Assembly: GCA_011959285.1 (NCBI GenBank)
Contig: BLLW01000011.1
Location: forward strand, 1-64,000
Direction of reading: 5' to 3'
Origin: Lachnospiraceae bacterium
GTDB lineage: Bacteria; Bacillota; Clostridia; Lachnospirales; Lachnospiraceae
DNA: 64,000 nt
A program made the translations under genes and the position numbers. Below are positions 16,442-24,792 of this stretch, piece by piece. The notes beneath the pieces were generated by a model that saw only the letters and a list, made by a program, of their open reading frames with translations, had not been told where the DNA came from and made no database searches. The stretch's first letter is position 1. Each line of letters begins with the position of its first letter.

Positions 16442-17158
16442 TTATACACGACCATATCTTCTGTCTCTATGATTATATGCCTCCACAGCTTTTACCAATT
16501 CTTCTTTTGTAAAATCAGGCCAAGCCACAGGTGTAAAATAAAACTCTGTGTAAGCAATCTGCCAGAGAAGGAAATTGGAAATTCTCTGCTCATTACAGGT
16601 ACGGATCAAAAGATCCGGTTCCGGCAGTCCACGGGTATCCAAAAGTTCTGACAAATATGACTCCGATATATCCGCCGCCTTAATTACTCCATTTTGGATA
16701 TTCTCGGCAATCTCCTTCACTGCGCGGACAATCTCATCTCTACCCCCATAATTTAACGCAATCTGAAAATGTAGTCCGTCATTGTCCTTTGTGGCATTTT
16801 CAAGCTCTGCAATCCTTTTTCTGATATCTTCATCCAGCCCTGACTTATCTCCCAAGACTCTTACGCACATACGATTCTTTTTTGCAGTGGCAAGACAGGT
16901 TTTCATGTAATTGCGTAGAAGCTTCATAAGCGCATCAACTTCATCCTTGGGTCTGTTCCAATTCTCTGTGCTGAACGCATAGACCGTCAAATACTGTATT
17001 CCCATCCGGTATGCTTCCTCACAGATGATTTCCACTGTTTTAGCTCCCTGCACATGACCGTAATTTCTAGGCATGCCTTTGCTCTTAGCCCATCGTCCAT
17101 TTCCATCCAGGATAATCGCCACATGCTGCGGCATTATCAGTTCTTTTTCCTCTGCCAT
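16442..17158 (-). CDS. uppS: Isoprenyl transferase (undecaprenyl diphosphate synthase)
   Basis: A cis-prenyltransferase that builds the C55 carrier lipid for peptidoglycan. HVAIILDGNGRWAK contains the catalytic Asp (D18). GHVQGAKTVE, the FSTENWNRP motif and RTCNEQRISNFLLWQ followed by YTEFYF are all present. At 238 aa it is typical. The ATG at 17158 follows AGAGAGG with 9-nt spacing; a longer frame upstream lacks one. Confidence 0.97.
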   Translation of the reverse strand: MAEEKELIMPQHVAIILDGNGRWAKSKGMPRNYGHVQGAKTVEIICEEAYRMGIQYLTVYAFSTENWNRPKDEVDALMKLLRNYMKTCLATAKKNRMCVRVLGDKSGLDEDIRKRIAELENATKDNDGLHFQIALNYGGRDEIVRAVKEIAENIQNGVIKAADISESYLSELLDTRGLPEPDLLIRTCNEQRISNFLLWQIAYTEFYFTPVAWPDFTKEELVKAVEAYNHRDRRYGRV

Positions 17159-17289
17159 AAGATAAAACCTCTCTATTTTTATTTCCACAACATTTAAATG
17201 CCCCGCCGCAAGCGGCGGGGTATTTAACTCTCGCGGCAATCGTCCAATCTATCAAACGAAATACGCGCATCGTTTATTGATGCTGCCCT

Positions 17290-17841
17290 TTACACCGTAA
17301 GGATTTCTTTGGATTTTTCTTCCATCAGCTTGTCAACATCCTTAATATATTTGTCAGTCAATTTTTGCAATTCTTCTGAAAGTTCTTTGATTTCATCCTC
17401 TGAAACCTCTGCCTTGGCAAGTTTTTTGAAGGAATCATTGCCATCTCTTCTTATATTGCGGACAGCAACCTTGCATTCTTCTGCCTTTTTCTTAACATCC
17501 TTTACAAGATCTTTTCTGCGCTCTTCTGTAAGCTCCGGAAATACCAGCCTTATGACTGCCCCATCATTGGAAGGCGTAATACCTATATCCGAAGCGAGAA
17601 TGGCTTTCTCGATGCTCTTGATCAGTGACTTTTCCCATGGGGAAATCTGAATCATTCTTGCCTCAGGAATCGTGATATTTCCTACCTGCTGAATAGGTGT
17701 AGGTGTTCCATAATAATCTACGCGAAGCTTATCTAATACATGGGGATTGGCACGCCCTGCCCTGATTCCCTGATAGTCTGCCTCTAGATGGTCGTAAGTC
17801 TTTCTCATCTTATCATCATATGTCTTTAATCTCTCATCCAT
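17290..17841 (-). CDS. frr: Ribosome recycling factor
   Basis: Releases ribosomes from mRNA after termination, together with EF-G. The 183-aa protein has the whole family pattern: N-terminal helix, GIRAGRANPHVLDKLRVDYYG, PIQQVGNITIPEARMIQISPW, and the C-terminal coiled helices. AGGGGGT is 7 nt before the ATG. It lies directly after pyrH. Confidence 0.98.
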   Translation of the reverse strand: MDERLKTYDDKMRKTYDHLEADYQGIRAGRANPHVLDKLRVDYYGTPTPIQQVGNITIPEARMIQISPWEKSLIKSIEKAILASDIGITPSNDGAVIRLVFPELTEERRKDLVKDVKKKAEECKVAVRNIRRDGNDSFKKLAKAEVSEDEIKELSEELQKLTDKYIKDVDKLMEEKSKEILTV

Positions 17842-17859
17842 TTTTATTACCCCCTTCGT

Positions 17860-18555
17860 CTATACCGTCACTTTTGTTCCATTGAAATTTCCATTTACTG
17901 TATTTACGATACTATCCTTCTCATTTAATTCAAATACCCACATAGGCATTTTATTATCTCTTGCCAATATGGATGCCGTCATATCTACCACTTGAAGATT
18001 ATTGGCAATTACCTCATCGATACTGATCTCATCATACTTTTTCGCAGAGGGATTTACCTTGGGATCACTGTCATAAACGCCGTCAATGGATTTTGCAAGC
18101 AAGATTACCTCCGCCTCCACTTCAACTGCCCTTAACACGACTCCTGTGTCCGTTGAAAAATATGGATGTCCTGTGCCCCCTGCAAAAAATACCACCGTAC
18201 CCTTTTCAAAGTACTTGACCGCTCTGTCCTTAGAAAATAGCTTTGTAAAGGAACCACACTCAAAGGGAGTTAGAATAACCGTTTTCATCCCCACACTACG
18301 AAAAATCTCAGATACATAGATACAGTTCATAACCGTTGCAAGCATTCCAATCTGATCTGCCTTCGTCCTATCAATGTTTTCACTGGTACGCCCACGCCAA
18401 AAATTTCCGCCGCCGGTAACGATGCCGACCTGCATCCCATCATCTATAAGTTTTTTGACCTGCAATGCAACTGCCCTCACCGTATTTTCATCAAAACCTG
18501 TCTTCTTCTCTCCAGCCAGCGCTTCTCCGCTTAATTTCAGTAAAATTCTCTGCAT
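17860..18555 (-). CDS. pyrH: UMP kinase
   Basis: Phosphorylates UMP to UDP; bacterial hexameric amino acid kinase fold. The 231-aa protein shows LLKLSGEAL, GIVTGGGNFWRG, DQIGMLATVMN, FFAGGTGHPYFSTDT and AKSIDGVYDSDP. The ATG at 18555 has TGAGG 7 nt upstream; a GTG 6 nt further upstream is too close to that site. It is first of the pyrH-frr-uppS-cdsA-dxr-rseP run. Confidence 0.98.
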   Translation of the reverse strand: MQRILLKLSGEALAGEKKTGFDENTVRAVALQVKKLIDDGMQVGIVTGGGNFWRGRTSENIDRTKADQIGMLATVMNCIYVSEIFRSVGMKTVILTPFECGSFTKLFSKDRAVKYFEKGTVVFFAGGTGHPYFSTDTGVVLRAVEVEAEVILLAKSIDGVYDSDPKVNPSAKKYDEISIDEVIANNLQVVDMTASILARDNKMPMWVFELNEKDSIVNTVNGNFNGTKVTV

Positions 18556-18568
18556 ATCCACGCCTCAC

Positions 18569-19498
18569 TTATTTCATCTTTTTCAGTTCTTCAAAGAAGG
18601 ATGTAGGGTTGACCTCTGCATAACACTGAGAACACATACCCTCAATAACAGCGCCGTTGTTAATCTGTACCGATTTGGATTTGATATCTCCCATGACGAT
18701 TGCTGATGTGTCAAGAATAACAGGTCCTCTAACATCTAAATCCCCTCTCACTGCGCCGGCAACCACTGCACTGTTCGCATATACATTTCCAAGAACCACT
18801 GCATTCTGTCCAATTTTAATGCTTCCGTGGCTTCTAAGCTCCCCGGTAATTCTTGCACCCTCTGCATAAATCTCTGATGCCTGAGAATTTCCCTGAATTT
18901 CTCCTGTAATATTCAGTTTGCCCAATGCCTCTACATTTCCTACAATACGTCCCCTTACCTCAAGTGCTCCTTCCGTTGCAATATTGCCATTGATAATCAT
19001 GGACTCGGTAAGAACAGACACTTCACCGCTTGCCGATTTTGATGAAGGTCTCGACAGCTCCGGCATCTTTCTTTCAACTACTGGCGGCGTATAAACTGGC
19101 TCTTCCTTTGGCAGTTCTGTTTCCGTCTTTCCAAACATCTGACTGAAATCTGAACCGAAATCCGTGCCAAAGTCCGTTGCAGTATCCATACCCAAATCAT
19201 CTGTTGAATCTACAGCAAAGACTTCCTTTCTATCACCGCCAAAATCCTCTGCATCAAGATCCTCTACGATAAGATCATCTGAAACAACTGGCATTTCACT
19301 TGCTTCAATCAATGTTTCTTCCTGCTCTACGGCGGCTTCCGTGTCTGCTTGCGCAAAGATTGACGCACTTGCATCTGTATCTGCATCAGGCAGTACTTGC
19401 TCCACCGTTTCTTTCTTTACTTCTTCTTCACCCTCTGACGGTAAAAGTTCGTTGACTGCCTGTGACAAGTCATCCTTTAAATCTGAGAAAAAACCCAT
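18569..19498 (-). CDS. Bactofilin-family polymer-forming protein
   Basis: A 309-aa protein with a long acidic N-terminal half (about residues 1-155, rich in D, E, T and S, with repeated TDFGTDFGSDF-like segments) and a C-terminal bactofilin beta-helix (about 160-290) built from repeats such as IINGNIATEGALEVRGRIVG. Bactofilins polymerise without nucleotide and often recruit cell-wall enzymes. It lies 13 nt before pyrH and just after a polysaccharide deacetylase, so a cell-envelope role is likely. The ATG at 19498 follows GGAGG (10 nt); an upstream ATG lacks a site. Two Cys occur near the C-terminus (MCSQCYAEV). Confidence 0.85.
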   Translation of the reverse strand: MGFFSDLKDDLSQAVNELLPSEGEEEVKKETVEQVLPDADTDASASIFAQADTEAAVEQEETLIEASEMPVVSDDLIVEDLDAEDFGGDRKEVFAVDSTDDLGMDTATDFGTDFGSDFSQMFGKTETELPKEEPVYTPPVVERKMPELSRPSSKSASGEVSVLTESMIINGNIATEGALEVRGRIVGNVEALGKLNITGEIQGNSQASEIYAEGARITGELRSHGSIKIGQNAVVLGNVYANSAVVAGAVRGDLDVRGPVILDTSAIVMGDIKSKSVQINNGAVIEGMCSQCYAEVNPTSFFEELKKMK

Positions 19499-19537
19499 CT
19501 TTAAAAATCCTCCATTCGTATCTTGATTATCCTTCAT

Positions 19538-20458
19538 TTATTGCTTTGCCGTTACATGCTGAACCGGTATGGTCTCATCCGTAACAGGTAAAAACACGGC
19601 ATCGCCTCTATCCTGAATCGTCCTGATGATTTCAGGCAGCGCTTCCACCGTTGTCTCCTTTTCAGTTGCATCATGCATCAGAATCATGCACTCATTGGTA
19701 CTATCTAATTTTGTTACACAGTTTTCGACGATTACCTCTGCACTCAGCGGTGTGCTGACAGCGTCTCCTGAAGCAATATTCCAGTCAAAATAAGTAATGC
19801 CATTTTCATTCAAATATGCAATCAATTCCTGTATGTCTACTTTACTCACCGTGTTGGAACTTCCGCCCGGGAAACGATAGAATCTGGGCAAGATACCGGT
19901 AATCTGATAAAGATAATCCTGAAGCTTTGTCAAATCCTCCACGTAGCTTTCTTTTGACTCATAAATCTCATCATATTTATGGCTGTAAGAATGCATGGCA
20001 AGTGTATGACCTTCTGCAACAATCCGCTGATAAGCCTGCACAGATCTCTCATCTGTCTTTCCTACCACAAAAAAAGTAGCCTTTACATCATATTCTTTCA
20101 AGATATCCAGAATTTCATCCGTATTCTGACTTGGTCCATCGTCAAATGTTAAATAAATCTGCTTTTCATAACCGATTACATTCTGCTGCCCTGCCTCTTC
20201 TTCTGTAACCTGCTCTGTATCCTCTGGCGCTTCTTCCATATTTGCTGCCGTATAGACTCCTGTAGTGCCATCTATTCCATTGCCATAAATCAATAACGCC
20301 TCTTCTAACTCTCTCACTTTGCTTTGTAGTGAAAAAACCCGCACTCCCAATATAATGCTAATGACGATTGGAATTATGATTGCAGCGGCAATAGTTCCTA
20401 ATATCATTCTTTTTAACAGCCGGATTCTTTTACGGCGGTCATAACCCCTCTCTTCCAT
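19538..20458 (-). CDS. Membrane-anchored polysaccharide deacetylase (NodB domain)
   Basis: A 306-aa protein with a short basic cytoplasmic start, one membrane helix (about 18-40), an acidic spacer, and a NodB/CE4 domain outside the cell. Motif 1 is YLTFDDGPSQNTDEIL, motif 2 is MHSYSHKYDE (metal histidines), motif 3 is RFYRFPGGSSN, then YFDWNIASGD and MILMHD near the end. The family removes acetyl groups from peptidoglycan or other GlcNAc polymers. AAGGAG lies 9 nt before the ATG at 20458. It is cotranscribed with the bactofilin. Confidence 0.92.
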   Translation of the reverse strand: MEERGYDRRKRIRLLKRMILGTIAAAIIIPIVISIILGVRVFSLQSKVRELEEALLIYGNGIDGTTGVYTAANMEEAPEDTEQVTEEEAGQQNVIGYEKQIYLTFDDGPSQNTDEILDILKEYDVKATFFVVGKTDERSVQAYQRIVAEGHTLAMHSYSHKYDEIYESKESYVEDLTKLQDYLYQITGILPRFYRFPGGSSNTVSKVDIQELIAYLNENGITYFDWNIASGDAVSTPLSAEVIVENCVTKLDSTNECMILMHDATEKETTVEALPEIIRTIQDRGDAVFLPVTDETIPVQHVTAKQ

Positions 20459-20490
20459 GGTCAATAGCTCCTTACACATGATTTGCCTAT

Positions 20491-20526
20491 ATTGTATCAC
20501 AATATACATTTATGGGAAAGAGTCAA
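20491..20526 (-). promoter_or_regulatory. Putative promoter of deacetylase-bactofilin-pyrH operon
   Basis: Minus-strand TTGACT (20521-20526) with a -10 at TATTGT (20499-20504, 16-nt spacer). An extended -10 TGATACAAT (20491-20499) lies slightly closer to the gene. It follows the tsf terminator, so it would drive the deacetylase and the genes beyond. Confidence 0.55.
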
Positions 20527-20592
20527 ATTGTATAGATTACAATGTTTTTAAAGAGCAAATGATCCCCCAGAACTACCCTTACATGAATCATA

Positions 20593-20625
20593 TAAAAGGG
20601 ACTGCCCAAAGACAATCCCTTTTTA
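20593..20625 (-). terminator. Terminator after tsf
   Basis: AAAAGGGA and TCCCTTTTT pair around a partly paired loop on either strand. On the minus strand the stem ends in TCCCTTTTAT. It sits about 37 nt after the tsf stop and before the deacetylase promoter. Confidence 0.65.
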
Positions 20626-20661
20626 ATTATCCTCTTATACGATTTTTACAATAATAGAAGA

Positions 20662-21600
20662 TTACATTCCTGCCTGTGCTGCAACCTCTGCTGCAAAGTC
20701 ATCTACCTTCTTTTCAAGTCCTTCACCTGTCTCGAAACGGACAAACTTCTTGATAGAAAGAGCTGCATTATTTTCCTTTGCAACCTGAGCCACATACTGT
20801 GCTACCGACTGTTTTCCGTCTTCTGCCTTGACATAAACCTGCTCTAACAGGCACACTTCCTTTAATTCCTTGTTGAGACGTCCCACTACTGCGCCTTCAA
20901 TAACCTTTTCGGGTTTGCCTGCCATCTTAGGATCATTGGCAATCTGTGCCATTAAAATTTCTTTCTCATGTGCCTTGTATTCCTCAGAAACATCCTCTGT
21001 GGAAACATACTTCGGTGAAAGTGCAGCAACCTGCATAGCAATGTTGGTCATTGCTTCCTTAACTGCATCATTTACAACATCACTGTCAGCTTCAACGATA
21101 ACGCCGATTCTTCCGCCGCCGTGTACATAAGAAACTACGCATCCATGCTCAGCAACAACCTTTTCAAATCTTCTGATATTTAAATTCTCACCAATCTTGG
21201 CAACCTTTGCAACCAGCGCATCTTTAACAGTCATTGATGTATCTGCATTCCAAGGCTCAGCCATAAATGCATCCATATCCTTTGCATCTGAATTTACCGC
21301 CTGGTCTGCAACTGAAGCTACAAATCCCTGGAACTCCTCGTTCTTTGCGACAAAGTCCGTTTCAGAATTTACTTCTACCACTGCTGCCACTTTATCTTCA
21401 ACTACAACCACATTACAAAGACCTTCTGCTGCAATTCTGCCAGCCTTCTTCTCTGCCTTTGCCTGACCGTTCTTTCTAAGGAACTCAACAGCTGCATCCA
21501 TATCACCGTCTGTTTCGCCAAGTGCCTTCTTACAGTCCATCATACCTGCGCCGGTCATCTCTCTTAATTCTTTCACCATAGCTGCTGTAATATTAGCCAT
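20662..21600 (-). CDS. tsf: Elongation factor Ts
   Basis: Nucleotide exchange factor for EF-Tu, 312 aa. It begins with the UBA-like domain containing LREMTGAGMMDCKKAL and continues with the two core subdomains (KNEEF, VVSYVHGGGRIGV). GGAGG lies 8 nt before the ATG. It follows rpsB by 23 nt, the near-universal pair. Confidence 0.98.
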   Translation of the reverse strand: MANITAAMVKELREMTGAGMMDCKKALGETDGDMDAAVEFLRKNGQAKAEKKAGRIAAEGLCNVVVVEDKVAAVVEVNSETDFVAKNEEFQGFVASVADQAVNSDAKDMDAFMAEPWNADTSMTVKDALVAKVAKIGENLNIRRFEKVVAEHGCVVSYVHGGGRIGVIVEADSDVVNDAVKEAMTNIAMQVAALSPKYVSTEDVSEEYKAHEKEILMAQIANDPKMAGKPEKVIEGAVVGRLNKELKEVCLLEQVYVKAEDGKQSVAQYVAQVAKENNAALSIKKFVRFETGEGLEKKVDDFAAEVAAQAGM

Positions 21601-21623
21601 TTCTTAATCCTCCATCTATCCAA

Positions 21624-22394
21624 CTATTCAGCATCTGCTGCTGCAACTTCCTCGATATCCTCAGGTGCTGCTTCGCCTGCTGCCTGTGCCATCTCTTCTG
21701 TCACTAATTCTTCACCCTGATTTGCCTCAATGACAGCATCTGCCATCTTTGCAACAATCAATTTTACGGCTCTTATGGCATCATCATTACCAGGAATAAT
21801 ATAATCTAATTCCTCGGGATCACAGTTGGTATCACCGATACCGATCAAAGTAATGCCAAGTGCATGCGCTTCCTGCACGCAGATTCTTTCCTTCTTAGGA
21901 TCAACAACAAAAATAGCATCCGGGATTCTTGTCATATTCTTGATACCGCCAAGATTTTTCTCAAGTTTTTCCCATTCCTTCTTGATGGCGATAACTTCCT
22001 TTTTGGGAAGTACATCAAAAGTGCCATCCTCAGCCATCGTCTCAATCGCTCTTAACCTTTCAATTCTGCTCTGAATCGTCTTAAAGTTGGTAAGCATACC
22101 GCCTAACCATCTCTCATTTACATAATACATACCACAACGTTCTGCTTCTGTCTTTACCGCATCCTGCGCCTGCTTTTTGGTACCTACAAAGAGAATCGTT
22201 CCTCCCTGAGAAGCAATTTCAAACACTGCTCTGTATGCCTCGTCCACCTTGCCTACAGATTTCTGTAAATCAATAATGTGAATCCCGTTTCTCTCTGTGA
22301 AGATGTAAGGAGCCATCTTAGGGTTCCATCTTCTTGTCTGATGTCCAAAATGAACACCCGCTTCTAATAACTGTTTCATTGAAATAACGCTCAT
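21624..22394 (-). CDS. rpsB: 30S ribosomal protein S2
   Basis: The 256-aa protein has family patterns [40 protein letters not shown] and the late IPGNDDAIR. The C-terminus is an acidic Ala/Glu tail. The ATG at 22394 follows GGAGG (7 nt). A leader of roughly 100 nt lies between the promoter and the start. Confidence 0.98.
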   Translation of the reverse strand: MSVISMKQLLEAGVHFGHQTRRWNPKMAPYIFTERNGIHIIDLQKSVGKVDEAYRAVFEIASQGGTILFVGTKKQAQDAVKTEAERCGMYYVNERWLGGMLTNFKTIQSRIERLRAIETMAEDGTFDVLPKKEVIAIKKEWEKLEKNLGGIKNMTRIPDAIFVVDPKKERICVQEAHALGITLIGIGDTNCDPEELDYIIPGNDDAIRAVKLIVAKMADAVIEANQGEELVTEEMAQAAGEAAPEDIEEVAAADAE

Positions 22395-22503
22395 GTTTCT
22401 ACCTCCATTTGGTTTTGCTTCCGCATATCTTCCTCTCTCCTGCATACTCTCAGAAAGCACCGGCAGTCAATAGATACGCGTGTTTTATAGTTATAACGCG
22501 GAT

Positions 22504-22532
22504 ATTATAGCACAAAAAAATCCCTCTTGCAA
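22504..22532 (-). promoter_or_regulatory. rpsB-tsf promoter embedded in upstream terminator
   Basis: Minus-strand TTGCAA (22527-22532), 17-nt spacer, and TATAAT (22504-22509) with an upstream TG giving an extended -10 (TGCTATAAT). The -35 is in the loop of the terminator hairpin at 22515-22542, and the spacer covers one stem arm. Confidence 0.8.
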
Positions 22533-22542
22533 GGGATTTTTT
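22515..22542 (-). terminator. Terminator at the end of the fla/che cluster
   Basis: An 11-bp perfect stem (22515-22525 with 32-42 of the same block), AAAAAATCCCT and its complement, with a 6-nt loop and a T run in both orientations. It lies 119 nt after the last gene of the motility cluster and can work in either direction. Confidence 0.85.
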
Positions 22543-22660
22543 GTTTTCGGCAAACCGCCAGAACCATTGTTATTACAGATGCCATGATAGATGTTTCCAG
22601 TCCGAAATCCTCATCGGATATTTTAGTCGAATAAAGTTTCCAAAATAGGACAGCACATAG

Positions 22661-23356
22661 CTACAATCGAGCAAGGATTCTTGCAATCTGCTCATTGTCT
22701 GCATTCGCCGGAATTTCAAAGGTTCCCACATTAAGCCGCTTGTCATATCCATTCTCACACAGATATAAATCAAATTCCGTTGCTGAACTCACCAATCCTG
22801 CCTGTTCCAGCTTTTCGCTAACCGCAAAAGAACTATCGCCACTGTTTACCTGAATGGTAACTGTTTCAACATTCTGTATATCTCCATCCGCTTCTGTCGG
22901 TTTTGGAGTTGCCGGCGCTTTTGTCGCCGAAGGTGCGGGGACTGACGTAGGTATGATTGTCGCCATCGGCGTGGGTTCCACTGAAAGTTCCTCCTGCTGT
23001 GCTGGTGTGGGCGCTATAGAAGGCGTGCTGTCTGCTGTAGGCGTCGCCGATGCCGCAGGCGTGCTGGTTGCTGCAGGCGTTGCCGAAGGTGTACTTACCG
23101 CCTCAGGCGTCGCTGAAGGCGCAGGTTCACTTGTAGGCGTCGGCGCCTCTTCCTGCTCTTTTTGGAGCTCTGCCTGCAGGCTGCCTGCCGCATCTGCTAA
23201 TACAGTGCTTTCTTCCGTCATGCCAAGCGCTCTTGCTCTTTCTTTTATTTCCTCGTTGCTCAGTTCTTGCTCTTTGCCGCCGAAAGCAATTCCCATAATG
23301 ATTGCAGTGACAACGATTCCTATGCCTAAACCTCTTAAATAGTATTTCAGATTCAT
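22661..23356 (-). CDS. Membrane protein with MltG LysM-like domain, no catalytic domain
   Basis: A 231-aa protein: one N-terminal membrane helix (about 9-26), a short helical part, an 85-residue low-complexity linker of Thr, Pro, Ser and Ala (about 70-155), and a C-terminal domain (about 163-230) that resembles the LysM-like N-terminal domain of the endolytic transglycosylase MltG/YceG (VNSGDSSFAVSEKLEQAGLV, GTFEIPANADNEQIARIL). The lytic domain of MltG is absent. The linker resembles a wall-spanning spacer. It is the last gene of the fla/che cluster. Peptidoglycan binding is inferred, not shown. Confidence 0.75.
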   Translation of the reverse strand: MNLKYYLRGLGIGIVVTAIIMGIAFGGKEQELSNEEIKERARALGMTEESTVLADAAGSLQAELQKEQEEAPTPTSEPAPSATPEAVSTPSATPAATSTPAASATPTADSTPSIAPTPAQQEELSVEPTPMATIIPTSVPAPSATKAPATPKPTEADGDIQNVETVTIQVNSGDSSFAVSEKLEQAGLVSSATEFDLYLCENGYDKRLNVGTFEIPANADNEQIARILARL

Positions 23357-23383
23357 TTTTATACCTTATTCCTTAAGTATTAC

Positions 23384-24430
23384 TTACATTCCTTCAAATA
23401 AATCAATGACCAATTTAACTTCTCCAATTCCAAGTCCCAATTCCTTGGCAATTGCCATATTGGACTTTCCTGTCTTGTGAAGTTCTAAAATTCTTTCGTT
23501 ATTGTTTCTTCCGCCGCGGCTGCCTTCTTCATTTAATGATACTGCTACTTCAGGCGCTTCTGTCAATGCTTCCTGTGACGGAAGAATCTTCACGCTTTCC
23601 GTTTCTACCGCCTTATCTGCCGCCTTTGTGTCCTTTTTTGGTGCTTTTGCCGCACGCGGTTTTCTCGCAGTCTTTGCTGCTTTCGGTTTTTCCTCTTCCT
23701 TAGGTTCTGATACCTTGGGCACATCAACCACTTCAGCGGCGATTGGTTTAAAATCATCCTCTATTGCCTTTACTGCTCTCTCTTTCCGCGCTGTTATGAC
23801 AGACAATTCCTCCACGGTTCTCCCCACAGCTTCTACCTCTTCTTTTGCCTTTGCGGTATTTATTTCTGCTTCCGCTATTGCTTTAAGAAGTTCTTCCGCC
23901 TTTGTCTGCGCCTCATCTACTGCATGCTGCGCCTCCGCCGCCCCGGTCTGTGCTTCACTTGCCGCCTGCTTTGCTTCCTTCACCTTGATTTCCATTTCCT
24001 TTGCCGCAAGATCTGCATCCAGCATCGTCTGTTTCACTTCGCTTGTCGTCTTTGCCGCGTCAGAAGCAGCCGCTTTTAAGTTCTCATGCTTATCATTCAG
24101 CATATCATACAAGAATACTACCTCCTGGTGGCTTTTATTGATTTCACCAAGTACAGTATCTGAATACTCACTAATCGACATCATTTTTTCATTCATCAAT
24201 CGTTCCATGGAACGTTCCGCCTTCTCCATGGAATAAGAAACCGTTTCATCCACGATTTCATTTATTTTCTCTTTTCTGCCGTCAATCTCTCGGTCAACCA
24301 TTTCCCTGATGGCATCTTCACTTATTTTTGCGGCATTCTCTATATCTTCCTTCTTGCCTGCCGGCAGCAGAAAGCTGACGATGAACACAATCATACCTAA
24401 TACTAAAAAAATAATTTCTATCACTTCCAT
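23384..24430 (-). CDS. SwrB-like membrane coiled-coil protein with C-terminal HTH-like end
   Basis: A 348-aa protein: N-terminal membrane helix (5-22), a long Ala/Glu/Lys coiled coil (about 30-225), a basic Lys/Ala/Pro-rich stretch (about 246-275) and a C-terminal HTH-like segment (about 310-347, ILELHKTGKSNMAIAKELGL). It resembles proteins grouped as DUF6115. In Bacillus subtilis the gene between sigD and rpsB is swrB, which has the same plan (membrane helix, coil, helical end) and promotes basal body/export maturation. Equivalence is inferred from position and architecture only. Confidence 0.75.
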   Translation of the reverse strand: MEVIEIIFLVLGMIVFIVSFLLPAGKKEDIENAAKISEDAIREMVDREIDGRKEKINEIVDETVSYSMEKAERSMERLMNEKMMSISEYSDTVLGEINKSHQEVVFLYDMLNDKHENLKAAASDAAKTTSEVKQTMLDADLAAKEMEIKVKEAKQAASEAQTGAAEAQHAVDEAQTKAEELLKAIAEAEINTAKAKEEVEAVGRTVEELSVITARKERAVKAIEDDFKPIAAEVVDVPKVSEPKEEEKPKAAKTARKPRAAKAPKKDTKAADKAVETESVKILPSQEALTEAPEVAVSLNEEGSRGGRNNNERILELHKTGKSNMAIAKELGLGIGEVKLVIDLFEGM

Positions 24431-24448
24431 ATTTTCACCCGTAGTTCA

Positions 24449-24769
24449 TTAAATTTTCATGTCAAAGTTATTTTGCCCCTTAAGGACGACTCTGCCATCT
24501 TTTTCTTCTTTCTTTCTTCTGCGCCCGCCGTCCCCGGCGTAGCTTCCGTTTCCCTTTTCCTTTGCATCAAACTTCTTTCCCCTGTTGTCCGCTTCATCTT
24601 GCTGGCGGACCTGACGGACTTTGTTTTCCACCGTCTGATCAAACTGCCTTTGGAAATTGTTCTGATCCACCAAAACTTTGTTGTCCTCATTATGTTTGAT
24701 GGTGGTAAAATCCTGTGCTCTTGTTACCTGCCCCTGCAGTTCTACACGACTGATCGTCATATGCCTCAT
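24449..24769 (-). CDS. Small charged protein of the motility cluster, unknown function
   Basis: I do not recognise a characterised family. It is a 106-aa hydrophilic protein without signal or membrane helix, rich in Lys, Arg, Gln, Asp and Gly. A basic tract (GGRRRKKEEKDGR) lies before the C-terminus. Two starts are possible (24769 or the ATG 9 nt further in). It is placed between fapA and the SwrB-like gene with short gaps, so it is cotranscribed with motility genes. Its frame stays open with sensible codons and flanking ribosome-binding sites, supporting a real gene. Confidence 0.65.
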   Translation of the reverse strand: MRHMTISRVELQGQVTRAQDFTTIKHNEDNKVLVDQNNFQRQFDQTVENKVRQVRQQDEADNRGKKFDAKEKGNGSYAGDGGRRRKKEEKDGRVVLKGQNNFDMKI

Positions 24770-24792
24770 ATCCTTTCCGAAATTTTTATTCC

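Noticed and set aside
23040..23150. GC-rich repeats in the MltG-like gene as a DNA repeat element
   Set aside because: They encode a Thr/Pro/Ser/Ala spacer in frame; explained by protein composition.
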